Of a stretch of 64,000 nucleotides of DNA, positions 8,420 to 16,073 are shown piece by piece. The stretch covers positions 620,001 to 684,000 of the forward strand of contig NZ_JAJQQZ010000001.1 in the NCBI RefSeq assembly GCF_021729015.1, in the 5' to 3' direction. The position numbers and the translations under genes were made by a program. Under the pieces are notes generated by a model. The model was not told the origin of the DNA. It did not search any database and was given only the letters and a program-made list of their open reading frames with translations. Source of the stretch: Halobacterium rubrum (GTDB lineage: Archaea; Halobacteriota; Halobacteria; Halobacteriales; Halobacteriaceae). Every line of letters starts with the position of its first letter. The first letter of the stretch is position 1.

Positions 8420-8803
8420 ATGCCACCGACCCGCCGGCGCGCACTCCGCGCACTCCTGCTCGTCGCCGCCGGTGGGTTCGCGGGCGCGACACTCCGGTAC
8501 TTCGTCTCGCTGCTGGCAGCCGGCCCGGCCGGGACCCTCGCCGTGAACGCCGCGGGGAGTCTCGCGCTCGGCGCGCTCGTCTACGAGGCCGTCGGCACCA
8601 GCGCGCTCGCCGACGAGGCCCGGACGCTGCTCGGCACCGGCTTCCTCTCCTCGCTGACCACGTACAGCACGTTCGCCGTCGAAACTGCGGTGCTCGCACC
8701 GCTGTGGCTGGTCGCGAACGTCGCGGCGAACTACGCGCTCGGGTTCACCGGTGTCCTCGTCGGCCGCGCGCTCGCGCTCCGGTACGGAGGCGAGGCAGCG
8801 TGA
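8420..8803 (+). CDS. crcB1: CrcB/Fluc fluoride channel subunit 1
   Basis: 127 residues with four membrane spans. The family signatures are GGFAGATLRYFVSLL (Arg after the first glycines), VNAAGSLALGAL and a GTGFLSSLTTYSTFAVE segment that contains the polar track and central sodium site. Fluc channels export fluoride as dual-topology or paired dimers. The next gene is a second crcB whose GTG start overlaps this stop codon, so the pair probably forms a heterodimer with opposite orientations. Confidence 0.9.
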   Translation: MPPTRRRALRALLLVAAGGFAGATLRYFVSLLAAGPAGTLAVNAAGSLALGALVYEAVGTSALADEARTLLGTGFLSSLTTYSTFAVETAVLAPLWLVANVAANYALGFTGVLVGRALALRYGGEAA

Positions 8804-9159
8804 CCAGCGTCCCAGTTCCGCCGTCGGTGCTCGTCGGCGTCGGCGGCGCGCTCGGGGCGGTCCTCCGGTGGGGCGTCGGCGAGGCCGTCCGGATGGAGCG
8901 CTACCCGGCGAGCACGCTCGTCGTGAACGTCCTCGGGACGTTCGCGCTCGCCGCACTCACGTTCGCCGGTGCCAGCGAGGACGCCGCACTGCTGTTCGGC
9001 ACTGGTGCCTGCGGCGCGTTCACGACGTTCTCCTCGTTCAGCGTCGACGTCGTCGGCCTCGTCGAGGACGCGCGCTTCGGCGCGGCAGCGTTCCACGCGG
9101 TCGGGAATCTCGCCGGCGCCGCCCTCGCCATCGCGCTCGCGTGGCTGCTCGTCCCCTGA
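8800..9159 (+). CDS. crcB2: CrcB/Fluc fluoride channel subunit 2
   Basis: 119 residues, four membrane spans. It starts with GTG at 8800, overlapping the TGA of crcB1 (GTGA). Motifs: GGALGAVLRWGVGEAVR, VVNVLGTFALAAL and GTGACGAFTTFSSFSVDVV, each equivalent to those of crcB1. A tandem pair of diverged copies is the usual layout for heterodimeric fluoride channels. Confidence 0.9.
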   Translation: MTSVPVPPSVLVGVGGALGAVLRWGVGEAVRMERYPASTLVVNVLGTFALAALTFAGASEDAALLFGTGACGAFTTFSSFSVDVVGLVEDARFGAAAFHAVGNLAGAALAIALAWLLVP

Positions 9160-9210
9160 CCGTACCGGGCTTCGGTGGACTGAAGGCCCACCTCCGGCAA
9201 TCCCGCCGTA

Positions 9211-9972
9211 ATGACGACTGACTGGCGCGCAGCCAGCCACATCACGAAGGTCGACCCGGCCGACCCGCTGCCCGGGAACCTGTCCGTGCTCGGGCACACC
9301 GACCTCGTGATCGTCGGCGGGTCCGACGACGTCACGGAAGCGAACACGCTGGCGACGATCGAACGCATCACGGCCGAGTTCCCGCAGCTCCCGGTCTGGC
9401 AGGAGCCCTACAGCGGCAGCCACGTCTCCTCGGACACCGTCGACGCCGCCGACCGCCTCTCCGTCCCCGCCGTCTACAACGGTGACAGTGCGAACTTCGT
9501 CGACAAGCACGTCGACTTCTTCACCGAGGTCGGCCAGAAGCCCGCGGAGCTCACCGGCGCCAGCCTCCCCGTCGTCGGCGACCTCGTGCAGTCGAAGGGC
9601 CGCGACGCCGTCACCGCGCTCTCCGAGAAGGTCCTCGCTGAGGGCTACGTCGTCCAGAACCTCGACTCCAAGGCCGCCGCCGAGTCCGGCGTCGACACCC
9701 TCTACACCCCCGAGCAGGTCGCCGGCGCCGCGCTCGCCACTGAATCGTTCTTCGACTTCCCGGTGTTCTACGTCGAGTACTCCGGCACCTACGGCGGCCC
9801 CGAGGACGTCGAAGCCGCCGCCCAGTACCTCGACGACACCGCGCTGTTCTACGGCGGCGGCATCCAGCGCGCCGAACAGACCGAAGAGATTCTGGACGCC
9901 GGCGCCGACGCCGTCGTCGTCGGCGACATCTTCCACGAGGACCCCGACCGCTACCTCGACACCATCCCCTGA
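9211..9972 (+). CDS. Geranylgeranylglyceryl phosphate synthase family (PcrB-like)
   Basis: 253 residues, a TIM-barrel prenyltransferase. Signatures: FYVEYSGTYGGPEDV, ALFYGGGIQRAEQ and GADAVVVGDIFHE (the phosphate-binding loops), with an N-terminal TKVDPADP. The enzyme joins geranylgeranyl diphosphate to sn-glycerol-1-phosphate, the first committed step of archaeal ether-lipid synthesis. The compact form resembles the group that includes bacterial PcrB. The product chain length cannot be assigned from sequence by eye. The gene stands alone downstream of the crcB pair. Confidence 0.87.
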   Translation: MTTDWRAASHITKVDPADPLPGNLSVLGHTDLVIVGGSDDVTEANTLATIERITAEFPQLPVWQEPYSGSHVSSDTVDAADRLSVPAVYNGDSANFVDKHVDFFTEVGQKPAELTGASLPVVGDLVQSKGRDAVTALSEKVLAEGYVVQNLDSKAAAESGVDTLYTPEQVAGAALATESFFDFPVFYVEYSGTYGGPEDVEAAAQYLDDTALFYGGGIQRAEQTEEILDAGADAVVVGDIFHEDPDRYLDTIP

Positions 9973-9975
9973 CTG

Positions 9976-10320
9976 CTACTCGTGGGCGAGCCAGAGGCCC
10001 ACGATTTCGCCGTCCACGATCCGGTAGACGCCGACCGCCTCCATCTCCTCGCCGCCCTGCTCGACGCGCTCGTGGTCCACGACGTACTCGCCGAGCGCGA
10101 TGCGCGACAGGACCTCCGCCTCGGGCGAGACGGCTTCGAACTGCTGGCCGTACAGCTCCCGAATCTCGCGCTCGCCGACCGCCATCGGCTCCTCGTCGTC
10201 GAACCCCGTGACGACAGCGTCCGCCGAGAACTCCGCGACGAACGCGTCCACGTCGCCGTCGTTGTACGCGACTAGCTGGCGGTCGACGACTGTCTCCGGT
10301 GAGTCGGAGTTCTCGCTCAC
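9976..10320 (-). CDS. SnoaL/NTF2-like small protein
   Basis: 114 residues starting with GTG at 10320 (reads VSENSDSPETVVDRQLVAYN). The pattern is typical of the NTF2/SnoaL fold: helix, then ND-GDVDAFVAEFSADAVV, G-x-REIRELYGQQF, and YRIVDGEIVGLWLAHE at the end. The family covers isomerases and polar-pocket binding proteins, so the role is unknown. Longer upstream frames run into repeat element B and are rejected. Confidence 0.72.
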   Translation of the reverse strand: MSENSDSPETVVDRQLVAYNDGDVDAFVAEFSADAVVTGFDDEEPMAVGEREIRELYGQQFEAVSPEAEVLSRIALGEYVVDHERVEQGGEEMEAVGVYRIVDGEIVGLWLAHE

Positions 10321-10365
10321 AGTGGCTTCTGGCTCGTTCCCGACAGTTGAAGACACGGATTTGTA

Positions 10366-10609
10366 CAGCGGACTCCACGACCGACGGCAAGCATCCGCGA
10401 CCCGAGCGGTCCGAAGGACCCGGATGGGTCGCGGTTCACGCCGCGACCGCAGGGAGCGGCGGCCGAGGAACCCCCGAAGGGGGTGACGACGGCTTTTAGC
10501 GTAGCTTTTGCCAGCCGAGCGGGACCAGAGGTCCCGCTGGCCGTGCGAACGGGCGCTACGCGCCCGTGAGCAGAGAGCGAGCGAAGCGAGCGACCGCAGC
10601 AAAAGGTAC
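10366..10609 (-). repeat. Hairpin-rich dispersed element, copy B
   Basis: Read on the minus strand it begins GTACCTTTTGCTGCG at 10609, one base past the 3' end of tRNA-Leu, and ends near 10366 just upstream of the SnoaL-like gene. It shares exact runs with copy A at 10536-10574 (39 bases) and 10454-10496 (43 bases), and a 24-base run with copy C at 10492-10515. Hairpins: ACGGGCGC/GCGCCCGT with a GTA loop (10549-10567), a C-rich/G-rich UUCG-type stem (near 10470-10486), and a GCGACCC/GGGTCGC stem with an inner GGTCC/GGACC (near 10395-10435). The 11-mer GAGCGAAGCGA occurs at 10579-10589. Confidence 0.85.
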
Positions 10610-10610
10610 G

Positions 10611-10693
10611 TGCGAGGGGTGGGATTCGAACCCACGAACCCCTACGGGAGCGGGTCTTAAGCCCGCCGCCTTTGGCCGCTCGGCCACCCTCGC
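10611..10693 (-). tRNA. tRNA-Leu (anticodon UAA)
   Basis: An 83-base cloverleaf on the minus strand. Acceptor GCGAGGG pairs with CCCTCGC plus discriminator A. The D arm begins TGGCCGAGCGG, the anticodon stem-loop is GCGGGCTTAAGACCCGC with UAA, a long variable arm (class II) follows, and the T arm holds GGTTCGAATCC. No CCA is encoded and no intron is seen. It is followed one base later by repeat element B. Confidence 0.95.
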
Positions 10694-10732
10694 ATCTTCG
10701 TGGTGGGGTGCGCGGGGAGAAGTCGGTTACGG

Positions 10733-10912
10733 TCAAGCGCCGCGGCGGCGGCGACGACGGATGGCGACCGAGGTGCCCCAGCCGACGCTCGCGCCGATGA
10801 TGGCGAAACGGTGGCTGATGGTCCAGTCGACACCGAACGCGAGGGTGGTGACGCCCGAGATGGCGACGAGAACGACGGTCGTCCAGAGTGCGCCGAACGA
10901 GGCCGGCCGCAC
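10733..10912 (-). CDS. Small membrane protein, 59 residues, GTG start
   Basis: Starting at GTG 10912, four bases after the ferredoxin stop, the reading is VRPASFGALWTTVVLVAISG, then TTLAFGVDWTISHRFAII, then SVGWGTSVAIRRRRRRGA. This gives two hydrophobic spans and a strongly basic end, as expected for a small inner-membrane protein with the tail in the cytoplasm. The tight spacing to ferredoxin suggests cotranscription. Function unknown. Confidence 0.55.
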   Translation of the reverse strand: MRPASFGALWTTVVLVAISGVTTLAFGVDWTISHRFAIIGASVGWGTSVAIRRRRRRGA

Positions 10913-10916
10913 GCTA

Positions 10917-11261
10917 CTACCAGTCGACGGAGAGCGTGCCGTCGCCGCTGGGGTCGGGCGCGATCTCCTCGTCGGTGCGGCGGTCGACGACGTGGATGAC
11001 GCCGTCGCCCTTCTTCGCGGGGCAGGCGTCGGCCGCGTCGACGTTGTGCTGGAGGTCGTCCTCGTCGAAGAAGTACGCGACGGGGTCTGCGAGGCCGGTG
11101 GAGATGTCCATCTCCCAGTTGGCGGAGACGGCGGCGCACTTGCCCGCGCCGAAGCACTTGTTCGCCTCGAAGATTATCTTGTACGGCGCTTCGTCGACGG
11201 GCGGGGCGTCGGCTTCGCCGATGTCGCTGGGGTCCAGCGCGGCGGAGTCGGCGTCGCTCAT
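10917..11261 (-). CDS. Ferredoxin, single iron-sulfur cluster type
   Basis: 114 residues. The cluster-binding motif is NKCFGAGKCAA (Cys near 36 and 42) with a third Cys-Pro late in the protein (ADACPAKKGDGVI). Three cysteines in C-x5-C...CP spacing point to a 3Fe-4S or an incomplete 4Fe-4S ferredoxin. This is not the [2Fe-2S] plant-type ferredoxin that is the main electron carrier of haloarchaea. Both termini are acidic extensions (ADSAALDPSDIGEADAPPVDE). Its redox partner is not apparent from the neighbours. Confidence 0.85.
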   Translation of the reverse strand: MSDADSAALDPSDIGEADAPPVDEAPYKIIFEANKCFGAGKCAAVSANWEMDISTGLADPVAYFFDEDDLQHNVDAADACPAKKGDGVIHVVDRRTDEEIAPDPSGDGTLSVDW

Positions 11262-11347
11262 GGCACTGGGTTGGGAGCGACCGGTCTTTCGGCTTTCGGT
11301 CGGCCGGTCAAGGAGACGCGACTGCAGGAAAGACGTCCGCTACGGCG

Positions 11348-11890
11348 TCAGTCGTGGATCTCGATGCGGTCGATGGTGATCTCGGTGGTCGGCTTGTCGT
11401 TGGCGTCGGTCTCGACGTTGCCGATGGCTTCGACGACGTCCATGCCGTCAGTGACCTCCCCGAAGACGGCGTGGCGGCCGTCGAGGTGCGGCTGGGCGTC
11501 GAGGGTGACGAAGAACTGGCTGCCGTTCGTGTCGGGGCCGGAGTTCGCCATCGAGAGCACGCCGGGGCCGTCGTGGCCGAGGTCGTCGTGGAACTCGTCG
11601 GCGAACTCGTAGCCGGGGCCGCCGCGGCCGGTGCCGGTCGGGTCGCCGCCCTGGATCATGAAGTCCTCGATGATTCGGTGGAACGTGGCGCCCGCGTACA
11701 GCGAGTCGCCGCGAATCTCGCCGCTCTCGGGGTCCTCCCACGTGACGGTGTCCGGAGCGGGGTCGGCGTCAGCGGCGGGCTCGTGGCGCGCGAGGTTCAG
11801 GAAGTTCTCGACGGTGCGGGGCGCCCGGTCGTCGTACAGTTCGACGTCGAACGCGCCCTCGCTGGTGTGGATGGTGGCTTCGACTGTCAT
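11348..11890 (-). CDS. Cyclophilin-type peptidyl-prolyl isomerase
   Basis: 180 residues covering one cyclophilin domain from end to end. Active-site motifs: ATFHRIIEDFMIQGGDPTGTG (catalytic Arg in FHR), GVLSMANSGPDTNGSQFFVTL and LDGRHAVFGEVTDGMDVV. No signal peptide, so it works in the cytoplasm as a folding helper. A loop after residue 40 (HEPAADADPAPDTVTWED) is longer and more acidic than in bacterial relatives, as is common in halophiles. Confidence 0.93.
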   Translation of the reverse strand: MTVEATIHTSEGAFDVELYDDRAPRTVENFLNLARHEPAADADPAPDTVTWEDPESGEIRGDSLYAGATFHRIIEDFMIQGGDPTGTGRGGPGYEFADEFHDDLGHDGPGVLSMANSGPDTNGSQFFVTLDAQPHLDGRHAVFGEVTDGMDVVEAIGNVETDANDKPTTEITIDRIEIHD

Positions 11891-11946
11891 CGTGTCAGGA
11901 CAGTCGGCGCGCCGCCGGAAAAACCCTCCCGACTCGCCGGGGGTAG

Positions 11947-12387
11947 TCAGCGGTGGTACACCATGTGGATGAGGTCTTCCTCTCGGCCGTCGTGTTTGAC
12001 GCTCTCCCGGCTCTGCTCGAACCCGCAGCCGGCGTAGAACTCCGTCAGGCCCTCCCGGCAGGCAGCGTTCAGTCGGGGGACGTCGCCGAGCGCGTCGTGG
12101 TCGACGACCGCCGCGAGCAGTTCGTTGCCGAGCCCCTCGCCCCGGCGGGCTTCGGCGACGACGACGTCGTAGACGCTGGCGTAGTAGGCGCCGTCGGTGA
12201 CGACTCTGGCGGCGGCGACGAGTTGGTCAGTCGCCGCCTCGCGGAGGCCGACGGCGACGTCCGAGCCGTCGATGGCGGCAGCTACCCGGTCCGTGTCGCG
12301 GCCCGCCCAGACGTGGTAGTCGTCGTAGAGCGCGGCGAGGTCGGCGGCGTCCTCGGGCGTGAGTTCGACGACGGAGACAGCGGTCAC
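11947..12387 (-). CDS. GNAT-family N-acetyltransferase
   Basis: 146 residues. The acetyl-CoA-binding motif A is VYDVVVAEARRGEGLGNELLAAVV (R-R-x-G-x-G). The later LTEFYAGCGFEQSRES segment is the usual GNAT beta-6/7 region with the YxxxGF turn. The substrate is unknown. The gene is followed on the same strand by unrelated genes and is 26 bases from the end of the HTH gene. Confidence 0.85.
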   Translation of the reverse strand: MTAVSVVELTPEDAADLAALYDDYHVWAGRDTDRVAAAIDGSDVAVGLREAATDQLVAAARVVTDGAYYASVYDVVVAEARRGEGLGNELLAAVVDHDALGDVPRLNAACREGLTEFYAGCGFEQSRESVKHDGREEDLIHMVYHR

Positions 12388-12412
12388 GTCGGCGGCGACA
12401 CTCGGCGGCGAC

Positions 12413-13261
12413 TTACCCGTTACGGCCCGGGCCGTCCACGACGTCGCCCGTGCCGTCGAGGCGGAACTCGCAGCCGCCGTCCGGGCCGGCCGCGACGTCG
12501 ACTCGTGGCGGGTCCGCCGACACCAGCGTCCCCGCTCCCGGCAGACAGCAGTCGATGGCCCACACCGGCTGCTCCCGGACGTCGACGCCGGCGTCGTGGT
12601 ACGCCGCCACGACTGCCGGGTGGTCGAACACGAACAGCCCCGGGTTCAGTGTGAGCTGGCGGCCACACGACTGACACACCGCCACGTAGGCCGCCTCCAT
12701 CGGGACGTCGGTGGGGATGTGGGTCTCGAAGCGCCAGTCGACGCCGCCGAGACAGGCCGGGCAGGTGTCGCGGCGGGCGGCCGAGAGGTCGGTGCGCAGC
12801 GTCGCGTCGAGGACGCGCGTCGCCTCTCGCAGGCTGGCGTCTGCCAGTACGCCCGGTGGGACTGCCTCCCCGAACGCCCGGTCGTCCCCGCAGCCGACTC
12901 TGAGGACCCCGTCCTCGTAGACCGCTTCGAGGGGGTCGCCGCACCGCCCGCAGGTCTCGTCTAGCTCGACCGGACCGCGGTCTGGCGGGTCGCTGTACGC
13001 GCCGGCGAGAATCGAGCTGGCGGCCTGCTGGCCGACCGGGGAGAGCCTGTAGCCGTCGTCAGTCTCCACGACGAGGTGGCCCGTGAGCTCGCCGAGGTGG
13101 TAGTTGAACCGTCCCGAGTCGGCAACGCCGACGCGGTCCCTGAGCGTGGAGAACGGCACTGCCGAGTCACGGGGCGACTCGCGGCGGGCAGTCGCGAGCT
13201 CCCGCAGGATGCTGGCTCGCGTCTCGTCCGCGAGGAGGTCGAAGCCGTCGCCGTCTGTCAT
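12413..13261 (-). CDS. ArsR-like HTH protein with zinc-ribbon C-terminal domain
   Basis: 282 residues. Residues 1-75 form a winged helix (FDLLADETRASILRELA, then FNYHLGELTGHLVVETDDGYRL). The rest has paired cysteines: CGRCGDPLEAV, then GCGDD, then CPACLGG and CQSCGRQ, so one or two zinc ribbons. It ends in a beta-rich sensor-like region with a CC pair (WAIDCCLPGAG). Haloarchaeal proteins of this layout (DUF7351-like) are taken to be transcription factors. The target is unknown; the trpD-like gene lies 59 bases upstream on the same strand. Confidence 0.75.
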   Translation of the reverse strand: MTDGDGFDLLADETRASILRELATARRESPRDSAVPFSTLRDRVGVADSGRFNYHLGELTGHLVVETDDGYRLSPVGQQAASSILAGAYSDPPDRGPVELDETCGRCGDPLEAVYEDGVLRVGCGDDRAFGEAVPPGVLADASLREATRVLDATLRTDLSAARRDTCPACLGGVDWRFETHIPTDVPMEAAYVAVCQSCGRQLTLNPGLFVFDHPAVVAAYHDAGVDVREQPVWAIDCCLPGAGTLVSADPPRVDVAAGPDGGCEFRLDGTGDVVDGPGRNG

Positions 13262-13320
13262 ACGTTCCCGTCGATGCGACCCCACAAATCGGTTCCGCTC
13301 GGGAGCCTGCTGTCCGCCCC

Positions 13321-14379
13321 TCAGAACGCACAGAGATCCGCGAGGAGGTGTTCGGCGCTGCCGTCGGAGATGACGCGCTCGGCCTCGTCGATGCCGTCGT
13401 CGAGGGTGGCGACGTCGCCGCGGGCGTACATGCGCAGCGCGGCGTTCACCAGCACGGCGTCCCGGAACTGGTCGCGGCGCTCGCCGGAGAGCACGTCCAG
13501 CGTGATTTCGGCGGAGTCGGCGGCGACGTCGTCGACGTGGAGGTCCTCGGACTCGAAGTCCATCCCGTACTCGGGGGTCTCGATGGTGAAGTCCTCGAGG
13601 GCAGCGCCCTCGTCCCACTCGGCGACCGTCGTCGAGCCGGGGCGGACGTCGTCGTAGCCCTCCATCCCCTGGAACATGAGCACGCGCTCGAAGCCGGCGT
13701 GCTCGCTCTCGCGGACGGTCTCGACCATCTTCTCGGCGAACGCGAGGTGGTAGAACGACCCGAGGTGCACGTCGGCGTTCGCGGGGTTCGCGAGCGTCTC
13801 GACCGTGTTCACGAACGTCCGGACGCCCATGTTGTCCCGGCGGTCCCAGAGCGCGTCCACGACGGGGTTGAAGTTCGGCTGGTAGTAGAAGCCGAAGCCG
13901 TGCTCGTCGACCATCGCCGCTGAGTCCTCGGGTTCGAGTTCCGTTCGCACGCCGAGCTCGTCGAGGACGTGCTTGTACGAAACGTCCTTCTGGGACGGGA
14001 CGCGGTCGCCGGAGTGGACGACGACCGGGGTGCCGGCGGCCGCGGCGACGAGGCCGGCGGCGACACCGAGCAGCGCGCTGCGGGCCTTCCCGTCGTAGTT
14101 CGCGCCGCAGTCCACGGGGTCGGCGTCGGGTTCGGCGGGGACGACGCTCTCCTCGTGCATGACGTCTACGAACCCCGCGAGCTCCTCGGGGTTGTTCTTC
14201 TTCCAGCGGTTCGCCAGCCAGAACGCGCCGAGGGTGGTCGGGTCCGGATGCAAGTCGAGGATTCGCTGGAACGCCTCCCGGGCCTGCCCGCGGTCCATGT
14301 CCCCGGCGGACTTCGGCCCGGACGCCACGACCTCGGTGTTCAGGCGCTTCAGCGGCCACTCGCCGTACTCGTCTGCCAT
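13321..14379 (-). CDS. Anthranilate phosphoribosyltransferase-like protein (TrpD2 type)
   Basis: 352 residues with the overall layout of the TrpD fold: N-terminal helices (LKRLNTEVVASGPKSAGDM), a central block VVVHSGDRVPSQKDVSYKHVLDELG, and VRTFVNTVETLANPANADVHLG in place of the FNxLGPLxNP motif. The canonical GTGGD PRPP loop is not visible; the equivalent place reads VDCGANYDGKARS. It is therefore more likely a TrpD-related protein of other function than the tryptophan enzyme, and no other trp genes are near. The ATG at 14379 has a TATA-like TTTACC about 28 bases upstream. Confidence 0.75.
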   Translation of the reverse strand: MADEYGEWPLKRLNTEVVASGPKSAGDMDRGQAREAFQRILDLHPDPTTLGAFWLANRWKKNNPEELAGFVDVMHEESVVPAEPDADPVDCGANYDGKARSALLGVAAGLVAAAAGTPVVVHSGDRVPSQKDVSYKHVLDELGVRTELEPEDSAAMVDEHGFGFYYQPNFNPVVDALWDRRDNMGVRTFVNTVETLANPANADVHLGSFYHLAFAEKMVETVRESEHAGFERVLMFQGMEGYDDVRPGSTTVAEWDEGAALEDFTIETPEYGMDFESEDLHVDDVAADSAEITLDVLSGERRDQFRDAVLVNAALRMYARGDVATLDDGIDEAERVISDGSAEHLLADLCAF

Positions 14380-14421
14380 GGACGGTCGTTGGGATTACAC
14401 CGGGGTAAATCCACCCACTCG

Positions 14422-14457
14422 GTCCCGAAAACCGGTAGCCGTCCCGGAAACCGGTAG
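14422..14457. promoter_or_regulatory. Tandem 17-base repeats upstream of ahbAB
   Basis: GTCCCGAAAACCGGTAG (14422-14438) and GTCCCGGAAACCGGTAG (14441-14457) differ at one base and are 19 bases apart start to start, close to two helical turns. They sit just upstream of a possible promoter box (about 14458-14466) for ahbAB at 14490. This is a plausible paired operator or activator site; the binding protein is unknown. Confidence 0.5.
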
Positions 14458-14489
14458 ACAGTAACCCGGGGAGCCCCTATCGGCCGTCG

Positions 14490-15521
14490 ATGGTCGCGGG
14501 TGACTGGCGCGAACGCATCGACGACACCGACGCACGCCTCATCGACGAGTACCAGAGCGGGTTCCCCGTCCGTGAACGGCCCTTCGAGGTCGTCGCCGAC
14601 GACCTCGGGACGACGCCCCGAGACGTCCTCGAGCGCGTCGAGCGGCTGCGCGAGGAGGGCGTCTTCCGGCGGTTCGGCGCCGTCCTGAACCCGCCCGTCA
14701 TCGGGTCCTCGACGCTCGCCGCCGTCGCGGCGCCCGAGGACCGCTTCGACGAGGTCGCCGACGTCATCAACGGCTACCGTCAGGTGAACCACAACTACGA
14801 GCGCGCCCACGACTACAACCAGTGGTTCGTCGTGACGGCGGGCAGCCGCGAGAAGCGCGACGAGATTCTCGCCGACATCGAGGACCGAACGGGCTGCGAG
14901 GTGCTGAACCTCCCGATGCTCACGGACTACTACATCGACCTCGAGTTCCCCGTCGTGAACTCCGACCGCTTCGCCCGCGAGAGTCTGGACAGCACGGCCG
15001 TGGACGCGACGAACATCAGCGAGAACGCCACCGGCGACCTCTCCGCGCTCGACGCCGACCTCCTGCTCGCGATTCAGGATGGCTTCCCGCTGTCCGCCAC
15101 CCCCTACCAGGACGTCGCCGACGACATTGGCGCGGACGTGAGTGACGTGCTGGCCGCCGTCGAGCGCCTGCTCGCGGCCGGCTGCATCAAGCGCGTCGGC
15201 TGCATCGTCAACCACGTCGTCACCGGGTTCGACGCCAACTGCATGGTCGTCTGGGACGTCCCAGACGACGAACTCGACGACCGCGGCGTCGCCGTCGGCC
15301 AGCTGCCGTACGTCACGCTGTGCTACCACCGGCCGCGGCGGCCCGACCAGGACTGGCAGTACAACCTCTTCACGATGATTCACGGCCGGGAGAGCGACGC
15401 CGTCGACGAGAAGATAGACGAACTCGCCGCCGACCACCTGCCGTTCGACCACGAGCGGCTGTACAGCCAGCGCACCCTCAAACAGACCGGCGCACGCTAC
15501 GACGACCTCGTCGGCGAGTAA
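14490..15521 (+). CDS. ahbAB: Siroheme decarboxylase, AhbA and AhbB fused in one chain
   Basis: 343 residues made of two Lrp/AsnC-like halves. The N-terminal half (about 1-165) has a winged helix (VRERPFEVVADDLGTTPRDV) and a core with HDYNQWFVV. The C-terminal half (about 180-340) repeats the plan (LSATPYQDVADDIGADVSDV) and carries CYHRPRRPDQDWQYNLFTMIHGR. The two proteins normally form the AhbA/AhbB complex that removes two acetate side chains from siroheme to give didecarboxysiroheme, in the alternative heme pathway used by archaea. The fusion would fix the 1:1 ratio. The gene is divergent from the trpD-like gene. Confidence 0.87.
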   Translation: MVAGDWRERIDDTDARLIDEYQSGFPVRERPFEVVADDLGTTPRDVLERVERLREEGVFRRFGAVLNPPVIGSSTLAAVAAPEDRFDEVADVINGYRQVNHNYERAHDYNQWFVVTAGSREKRDEILADIEDRTGCEVLNLPMLTDYYIDLEFPVVNSDRFARESLDSTAVDATNISENATGDLSALDADLLLAIQDGFPLSATPYQDVADDIGADVSDVLAAVERLLAAGCIKRVGCIVNHVVTGFDANCMVVWDVPDDELDDRGVAVGQLPYVTLCYHRPRRPDQDWQYNLFTMIHGRESDAVDEKIDELAADHLPFDHERLYSQRTLKQTGARYDDLVGE

Positions 15522-15569
15522 CTCCGCCGCCGCCGGCAGTGCCGCCGGCCTCGACGACTCCTGCTACCG

Positions 15570-15836
15570 TTACTCCTCGGCCGTGACGAACAGAATCGGC
15601 GCGACGACGACCAGCGCGATGCCGAGGAACCGGAACGTGAACGGCGAACTGCCGAGCATCGAGCCCGGGGTCATCAGGAACAGCAGGCCGAACAGGATGG
15701 AGTTGATGGAGACGACTTTCCGGCTGCCCAGCGGGAGCGTGCCGAGCACCGACCCGACGAACAGCAACGCGAGCACGTGACCGATGTGGTAGTTCGAGAT
15801 GAAGTCGTCGATGATGGGCAGGGGAGTGGACAGCAT
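15570..15836 (-). CDS. Small conserved haloarchaeal membrane protein
   Basis: 88 residues. Three hydrophobic segments: IGHVLALLFVGSVLGTLPLG, then SINSILFGLLFLMTPGSMLG, then FTFRFLGIALVVVAPILFV. It ends with TAEE. No motif of known function. It is convergent with ahbAB and has a C/T-rich stretch before its start. Confidence 0.65.
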   Translation of the reverse strand: MLSTPLPIIDDFISNYHIGHVLALLFVGSVLGTLPLGSRKVVSINSILFGLLFLMTPGSMLGSSPFTFRFLGIALVVVAPILFVTAEE

Positions 15837-15866
15837 CCTTTGACGAATCTCGCCGCGAAATCCCCT

Positions 15867-16073
15867 TTAAGGTTCCGTTCCGCCGCTCGAACCGGACAGG
15901 TCCAGGGGCCGCAGCCACGTGTACCACACCACCACGACCATCGTCGCGTACCCGCCGTACCACACCACCCGGTTCGCCAGATCGAACCCGGCCTGCCCCA
16001 GCAGGTAGCTCGCGACACCGGGGAGAATCACGCCCGCCGCGAGCACCGCGCCGAGTTTCACGCGCTCGTCCAT
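15867..16073 (-). CDS. Small two-span membrane protein
   Basis: 68 residues: KLGAVLAAGVILPGVASYLL and NRVVWYGGYATMVVVVWYTW are clear membrane spans, and the C-terminus is soluble (LDLSGSSGGTEP). It is on the same strand as, and 30 bases upstream of, the gene at 15570-15836, so both may be in one transcript. The 290 bases further upstream (16074-16366) hold no gene that I can support. Confidence 0.6.
   Translation of the reverse strand: MDERVKLGAVLAAGVILPGVASYLLGQAGFDLANRVVWYGGYATMVVVVWYTWLRPLDLSGSSGGTEP

Noticed and set aside
10611-10693. Element B as an attachment site of an integrated element at tRNA-Leu
   Set aside because: No integrase or direct repeat of the tRNA end is seen, and copies A and C sit next to protein genes, so tRNA targeting is not needed to explain it.
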